The notes beneath the pieces are model-generated. The model was not told the origin of the DNA and searched no databases. It was given only the letters and a program-made list of their open reading frames with translations. From Dehalococcoidia bacterium (lineage in GTDB: Bacteria > Chloroflexota > Dehalococcoidia > JACPQF01): DNA of 8,579 nucleotides. Positions 5,228 through 8,579 of the stretch are shown piece after piece (the stretch's first letter is position 1; every line of letters begins with the position of its first letter). A program made the position numbers and the translations under genes. The stretch lies in assembly GCA_030650265.1 (NCBI GenBank), contig JAUSEJ010000470.1, positions 1 to 8,579 of the forward strand, written 5' to 3'.

Positions 5228-6067
5228 CTATTTCAACGCAGACGGCTTCTCGCTTGACCAGGACAGTATAACCGTTCCGTCAAATTGCCAATCCGGAACC
5301 CACTGGCCGTTTTTCACGCCCCCGCGCTTGGCTACCCGCTGCCGGAGTGCCTGTTCAGTTTGCGAACCCTTCGTGAGGCCGAGCCGGTCATGGTAGAACG
5401 CTGTGGCTTCATCCGGGTCTTCGAAGACCAGCCGTGGCTTGGACTGGACGACCTGAACTAGCGGCTCTATTCCCAGTTGGCGAAGGCAGGCCACCGCATC
5501 CAAATATGTCGGTCCGTTTGGCGGCGTCCAGTTGACGAAGTCCTGCCATAGCTCCCTGAAGGCATCCAAAGGATGCCGGGGTGTTAGTTCGACAAAGCAA
5601 CTGAGCCTGGCTACCTCATTCATCTTGAGTAGAAAAGGACCCAAGTCAGCGACATCGTATACTACATTGGCGCAGATGACGACATCCACCTGGGGTACAG
5701 CGACTCCCGGCCATTTTCCTGCCAACACTTCCACGTTGTCCGCGCTTCGCTCGGCGATGCGTTCCTGGAGGGCCTGTCTCATCGCCGGAGAGCCTTCCAC
5801 GGCAAAAACCTTCTCAACCCTTGTTGAAAGCGGAATGGCGAGACGACCTGCGCCTGCCCCAATATCAAGAACAGTACTGCGACCGTCGGTCGTGTCTACC
5901 AGCAACGATAGTAGAGGATTGTCGTCGTCCCCATGCCGCCGGGCCATCCTTCTCTGCCATCTGGCGATAGTAACCCAGCCGTCGTCAGAATCTTTCGGCG
6001 CCGGACCCTCGCGCTCGGGTGGAGACCAGCGACCCAGTTGGTCGGCCCACAGTTCTAATGCATCCAT
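5228..6067 (-). CDS. Class I SAM-dependent methyltransferase, substrate unknown
   Basis: The 279-residue product has a Rossmann methyltransferase core. Motif I is VLDIGAGAGRLAIPL (66-80), the acidic end of strand 2 is VFAVEGSP (87-94, Glu91 binding the SAM ribose), and motif IV is VDVVICANVVYDV (127-139). The N-terminal part (30-60) is helical and the C-terminal ~100 residues are lineage-specific, holding DPDEATAFYHDRLG. I chose the ATG at 6067, one base after the TGA of the upstream flavoprotein gene. The frame extends to 6142 but would overlap that gene. The TGA-G-ATG junction implies translational coupling, and a G-rich SD lies inside the upstream gene. The lack of a DPPY/NPPY motif argues against a nucleic-acid amino-methyltransferase. 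A small thiol or metabolite is possible. Confidence 0.82.
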   Translation of the reverse strand: MDALELWADQLGRWSPPEREGPAPKDSDDGWVTIARWQRRMARRHGDDDNPLLSLLVDTTDGRSTVLDIGAGAGRLAIPLSTRVEKVFAVEGSPAMRQALQERIAERSADNVEVLAGKWPGVAVPQVDVVICANVVYDVADLGPFLLKMNEVARLSCFVELTPRHPLDAFRELWQDFVNWTPPNGPTYLDAVACLRQLGIEPLVQVVQSKPRLVFEDPDEATAFYHDRLGLTKGSQTEQALRQRVAKRGGVKNGQWVPDWQFDGTVILSWSSEKPSALK

Positions 6068-6068
6068 C

Positions 6069-7730
6069 TCACGAAAGATCCCCCTGGGAAAAACGCCAGG
6101 CATCGTAACCACCGGATAGGTTGTATACGTCCTCAAAGCCATTGGCTTGAAGAATCTTGTACGCCAGGTACGAGCGGGCCCCGGCTTTGCAATAGATCGC
6201 TGTAAGTCTTGCCTGGTCTAGCTCGGTGTAACGGGATCGTAACTCGTCCACCGGCACCAGGACTGCGCCTTCGATGTGTCCTCTGTTGAATTCTCTTGGG
6301 GTACGAACGTCTAGCAGTTGTACGTCTGTGCTGTCAACTAGCAGTTTGGCTAGTTGTTCACTTGTTAGAGTGCGGACCTCATGCCTGCTAATGTTGGCGG
6401 CGACGAAGCCAGCCATGATAACCGGGTCCTTGGCCGACGAATAGGGTGGGGCATAGGCGAGGTCCAGAGATTCCAGATCCTCGACGTCCAGGCCGGCATA
6501 CATGGCTGTCGCCAGAACGTCGATCCTCTTGTCGACGCCATCTTCGCCAATGATCTGCGCCCCGATCACCCTCCCGCCAGGTTTTTCCACGAGCAGCTTC
6601 ATGGTCATGGACTTGCTGCCAGGATAATATGAAGCATGGCTGTCACCGTAGGTCAGCGATGAGAAACAATCGATGCCCAGTAATCGTGCTTCTCGCTCCG
6701 AAAGTCCTGACTTGGCTACGGTCAGAGCGCCGACCTTGACGACCATGGAACCGAGAACGCCACGGTAGGCCATGTCGCCGCCGGCGGCATTGGCACCGGC
6801 AATCCGACCTTGCTTGTTGGCCGGTCCGGCAAGAGGAATACGCACGGCCTTCCTGGTTATCAGGTGGACCGACTCCACGATATCGCCGCAGGCGAAGACG
6901 TCCAGCTTGCTTGTGCGCATGTGGTCATCGACGACTATTCCCCCGGCCGCGCCTATCTCCAGTCCCGCCTGCCTGGCGAGAGTAAGGTCCGGGGTTACGC
7001 CAATGCCAATTATCGCCACGTGCGTCGGGATCTCCGTGCTGTCGCCAAGCAGCACACCTTCGAGTATTGCATCGCCTTTGAAGCCCGCCACCTCGGCTCC
7101 AAGATGGAGTTGCACCCCGCGCTGGCGGAGGTGATCGGCGATCGCGGTGGCAATATGGCGGTCGACAGGCGGCAACACCTGGTCCAGTTTCTCTATCAGA
7201 TGAACCCGGCGGCCCAGATTGAGCAGGGCATCCACGGCCTCGAGGCCAATAAAGCCGCCGCCGATAACGACGACATCTTCCTCAGCGGTTTCTTGCAGCA
7301 TGGTTTTTACCATTTGGGCTTCGGGAATTGTAGTTAGAGTGAGTACGCCGCGCAGGTTGATCCCGGGGAATGGCGGTCTGGTTGGTCGCCCGCCGGTAGA
7401 GAGGATCAGCCGGTCGAACGGCTCCATGAACTGGTTTCCGGTGGCCAAATCGGTAGCTGCCACTTGCTTCTGTGCCAGGTCAATTCTGGTAACCTCATGT
7501 CCGGTCTTCACATCGATCCGGTATCGTTGCCTCAGCAGCGAAGGCTGGACGACAAGCAGGTTGTCGACATTTTCTATTTCTCCGCCCACATAGTACGGAA
7601 GACCGCAGTTGGCAAAAGACACATACTGGCCCCGTTCGAAGAGGACAATCGAAGCCTGTTCATTTGTACGTCTTGCCTTGGCAGCCGCACTGGCTCCGGC
7701 GGCGTTACCCCCGACAACAACGATTCTCAT
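6069..7730 (-). CDS. CoA-disulfide reductase-like flavoprotein with C-terminal rhodanese domain (CoADR-RHD type)
   Basis: A 553-residue FAD/NAD(P)H disulfide oxidoreductase fused to rhodanese. The N-terminal FAD site is VVVGGNAAGASAA (4-16). The single redox cysteine is Cys42 in SFANCGLPYYVGG, diagnostic of the CoA-disulfide reductase/NADH-oxidase/persulfide-reductase group. The NAD(P)H site is VVVIGGGFIGLEAV (153-166), the second FAD motif is FACGDI (279-284), and YAPPYSSAKDP (426-436) is conserved in the dimer domain. The rhodanese part (about 455-550) has LLDVRTPREF (472-481) and active loop CKAGARS with Cys514. Characterised fusions reduce CoA disulfide, CoA persulfide or polysulfide with NAD(P)H, so a role in sulfane-sulfur reduction or thiol redox balance in the cytoplasm is likely. 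Both cysteines are intact. It is first in a coupled pair with the methyltransferase. The SD (GGGAG) is 14 bases from the ATG, rather far. Confidence 0.93.
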   Translation of the reverse strand: MRIVVVGGNAAGASAAAKARRTNEQASIVLFERGQYVSFANCGLPYYVGGEIENVDNLLVVQPSLLRQRYRIDVKTGHEVTRIDLAQKQVAATDLATGNQFMEPFDRLILSTGGRPTRPPFPGINLRGVLTLTTIPEAQMVKTMLQETAEEDVVVIGGGFIGLEAVDALLNLGRRVHLIEKLDQVLPPVDRHIATAIADHLRQRGVQLHLGAEVAGFKGDAILEGVLLGDSTEIPTHVAIIGIGVTPDLTLARQAGLEIGAAGGIVVDDHMRTSKLDVFACGDIVESVHLITRKAVRIPLAGPANKQGRIAGANAAGGDMAYRGVLGSMVVKVGALTVAKSGLSEREARLLGIDCFSSLTYGDSHASYYPGSKSMTMKLLVEKPGGRVIGAQIIGEDGVDKRIDVLATAMYAGLDVEDLESLDLAYAPPYSSAKDPVIMAGFVAANISRHEVRTLTSEQLAKLLVDSTDVQLLDVRTPREFNRGHIEGAVLVPVDELRSRYTELDQARLTAIYCKAGARSYLAYKILQANGFEDVYNLSGGYDAWRFSQGDLS

Positions 7731-7948
7731 GTGTCGTTTCTCACTCCCTATGACCCGTATTCTGGCATGCCTGTGGCAGCTATCCTACTATATCTTTCAG
7801 TTCCGGCGCAATAGGGGTGGGTGAAAACAAGAACAGGTCCAAGCATCTGAGCCACACGCGGCTAAGGCCTACGCCCGATGCTCTGTCAATCGGGTTGGGG
7901 GTGAAGAGCATTTTCCCATTTATTGACTTGCAGAGAATACTATACGGA
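7731..7948. other. Gap between the small alpha/beta-barrel-like gene and the CoADR-RHD gene
   Basis: It holds the leader and possible promoter of the reductase gene, plus a weak hairpin (CCCGAT, 9-base loop, ATCGGG; 7874-7894) without a T-run. No ORF here looks coding and no RNA gene was recognised. Confidence 0.5.
7782..7811 (-). promoter_or_regulatory. Weak candidate promoter for the CoADR-RHD gene
   Basis: On the minus strand TTGCGC (7806-7811), 18 bases, then TAGGAT (7782-7787). Both hexamers are imperfect; TATAGT overlaps the -10 as an alternative. The leader would be about 45 bases. Confidence 0.25.
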
Positions 7949-8269
7949 CTATCGACCAGTAGCTACTGGTTCTTGCCCCTCCATCCATTCCAACTGCTCG
8001 TCGAGGGTGAGAACAGGCGTTATCGATACGTTGCCAATGCGCAGCAGCGGGAGACAAAAAGTGCTGATGGCCTGCATCGTATCGGCCTCGACAACAAGCC
8101 AAAAAGTATGTTCTGGTGGGGCCGCGTAGCCGCTTAGCATTTTCATGCCCGTAACACCACTGTGCTCTTTTGACGTATCGATAAGTCTTCTCATGAACTC
8201 GGTGTCCCGCCGGAAAACTCCAGCGGGGCACGTCTCTGCCGTATGAATCGCTGTCACCATGAACAGCAT
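7949..8269 (-). CDS. Small protein with alpha/beta-barrel-like pattern (DUF3303/GYD-like), function unknown
   Basis: A 106-residue soluble protein. The strand-helix-strand-strand pattern (MLFMVTAIHT at 1-10, helix about 20-35, GMKMLSGYAA at 41-50, FWLVVEAD at 56-63, helix 65-75, VSITPVLTLD at 81-90) suggests a ferredoxin-like dimeric alpha/beta-barrel fold, as in the DUF3303 and GYD families. This is pattern recognition, not a proven match. I chose the ATG at 8269 because AGAGGAG lies eight bases upstream and the protein starts directly with strand one. The frame is open back to 8470, but that extension is Arg/His-rich and has no SD. Cys14 and Cys72 are the only cysteines. It lies 218 bases upstream of the CoADR-RHD gene on the same strand and could be co-transcribed. 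No enzymatic role is claimed. Confidence 0.72.
   Translation of the reverse strand: MLFMVTAIHTAETCPAGVFRRDTEFMRRLIDTSKEHSGVTGMKMLSGYAAPPEHTFWLVVEADTMQAISTFCLPLLRIGNVSITPVLTLDEQLEWMEGQEPVATGR
7955..7970. repeat. Perfect 16-bp palindrome at the 3' end of the small gene
   Basis: ACCAGTAGCTACTGGT reads identically on both strands and covers the last codons (encoding PVAT) of the 106-residue protein. It can fold as a 6-bp stem with an AGCT loop. No T-run follows on the minus strand. It may be chance, a protein-binding site or a weak 3' hairpin. Confidence 0.5.
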
Positions 8270-8412
8270 TGTGTGGGCTCCTCTCTGATGCATGCAAGAG
8301 ATCACCTCAAAGTGCAGAGCGGGGCTTGCCCCTGGCAGGAGCGCCGGGGGACCGGTCCTCGCTCTACGGTGTTTTTGGATAGTCTCTATGAATTGTTTGG
8401 ATCGCCGGTCAT

Positions 8413-8430
8413 GGTTGTTAATCCACAACC
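8413..8430. repeat. Small inverted repeat next to the ISAzo13-type element
   Basis: GGTTGT, 6-base loop TAATCC, ACAACC. The alternative arms CCGGT (8405-8409) and ACCGG (8428-8432) overlap it. It ends 13 bases before the presumed left end of the insertion sequence. Confidence 0.4.
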
Positions 8431-8462
8431 GGTACGCGACTAAGGCGCTGTCAGACAATAAC

Positions 8463-8491
8463 TTGAGCAAAAGGTCGATTTACTGTATAAT
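8463..8491 (+). promoter_or_regulatory. ISAzo13-type transposase promoter, leaderless arrangement
   Basis: TTGAGC (8463-8468), a 17-base spacer, then consensus TATAAT (8486-8491). The expected transcription start coincides with the ATG at 8498, six bases after the -10. There is no room for an SD before that ATG. Confidence 0.65.
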
Positions 8492-8497
8492 AGTTGT

Positions 8498-8579
8498 ATG
8501 GACAGGATGGAGTCAATCACAGCGAAGTTTGAGAAGTTGCGCCCCTATCTCGACGAACGGCGGCGGCGATTGTGGGCAG
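8498..8579 (+). CDS. ISAzo13-family transposase, N-terminal fragment cut by window edge
   Basis: The first 27 codons are present. FEKLRPYLDERRRRLWA is the characteristic opening of ISAzo13-family DDE transposases, which continue with a conserved segment on autonomous helix-turn-helix recognition beyond the window. The ATG at 8498 lies six bases after the TATAAT box and would be leaderless. A second in-frame ATG at 8507, preceded by GGACAGG, is an alternative. Whether the element is intact cannot be judged here. Confidence 0.85.
   Translation, partial: MDRMESITAKFEKLRPYLDERRRRLWA

Larger units (their letters stand above)
8444..8579 (+). mobile_element. Left end of an ISAzo13-type insertion sequence, truncated by the window edge
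   Basis: The region holds a promoter and the start of an ISAzo13-type transposase. GGCGCTGTCAGACAATA (8444 on) is my best guess for the terminal inverted repeat from its position and look. The other end and the target duplication are outside the window, so the boundary is inference. Confidence 0.6.

Noticed and set aside
5532..6119. 195-codon plus-strand ORF opposite the methyltransferase
   Set aside because: Ser/Thr/Arg-rich shadow antisense to a gene with recognisable SAM motifs.
6772..7593. Several plus-strand ORFs of 120-175 codons opposite the CoADR-RHD gene
   Set aside because: All antisense shadows; the minus-strand protein has every expected family motif.
8270..8470. Upstream extension of the 106-residue protein to 8470
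   Set aside because: Arg/His-rich, no SD at that ATG, and it runs into the presumed end of the ISAzo13-type element, while 8269 has a strong SD at good spacing.
1..8579. CRISPR array, tRNA or rRNA genes
   Set aside because: No regularly spaced repeats and no recognisable tRNA or rRNA segments seen on either strand by eye.

Overview
The window is about 8.6 kb of bacterial DNA of moderate-to-high GC. The genes carry Shine-Dalgarno (SD) sequences and the promoters are sigma70-like. The mix of genes (low-molecular-weight thioredoxin reductase, CoA-disulfide reductase fused to rhodanese, an OxlT/MCT-like MFS carrier, IS5- and ISAzo13-type transposases) would suit an anaerobic or facultative environmental bacterium. 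Chloroflexota is my guess, but nothing here fixes the taxonomy.

Left part (1-2721) is accessory and decayed. A strong stem-loop with a short T-run (6-52) is followed by about 220 bases with no supported gene. A near-consensus promoter (TTGACA-17-TATAGT, 273-301) then faces right into tiny ORFs that each have an SD. The last of these, 38 codons with a hydrophobic segment, is split by a complete 848-bp IS5-family element (651-1498) with 19-bp inverted repeats and a TA duplication. Beyond it lies an unrecognised one-TM protein with a 14-residue Ser/Pro-rich repeat. Its frame is shown by repeat divergence confined to third codon positions. It is broken by a -1 frameshift at a GGGG run near 2464, and its 5' end is unclear.

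Centre (2722-5222) is intact. trxB has an extended -10 promoter preceded by three TTGTG/CACAA half-sites, two of them spaced like a Rex or CRP/FNR-type operator. A palindromic stem-loop separates trxB from a 428-residue, 12-TM MFS transporter. That gene runs tail-to-tail, with 5 bases between stops, into the minus-strand group.

Right part (5228-8269, minus strand) reads, in transcription order: a 106-residue small protein of a probable alpha/beta-barrel type, a CoA-disulfide-reductase-like flavoprotein with a C-terminal rhodanese domain, and a class I SAM methyltransferase whose start lies one base after the preceding stop. Together with trxB this makes a thiol and sulfane-sulfur redox neighbourhood. 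The methyltransferase is probably translationally coupled to the persulfide/disulfide reductase, so a small thiol or sulfide is one guess for its substrate.

The window ends inside a second insertion sequence, of ISAzo13 type. Only its left end, promoter and first 27 transposase codons are present. Both transposase genes have a -10 hexamer exactly six bases before the ATG, which predicts leaderless mRNAs.
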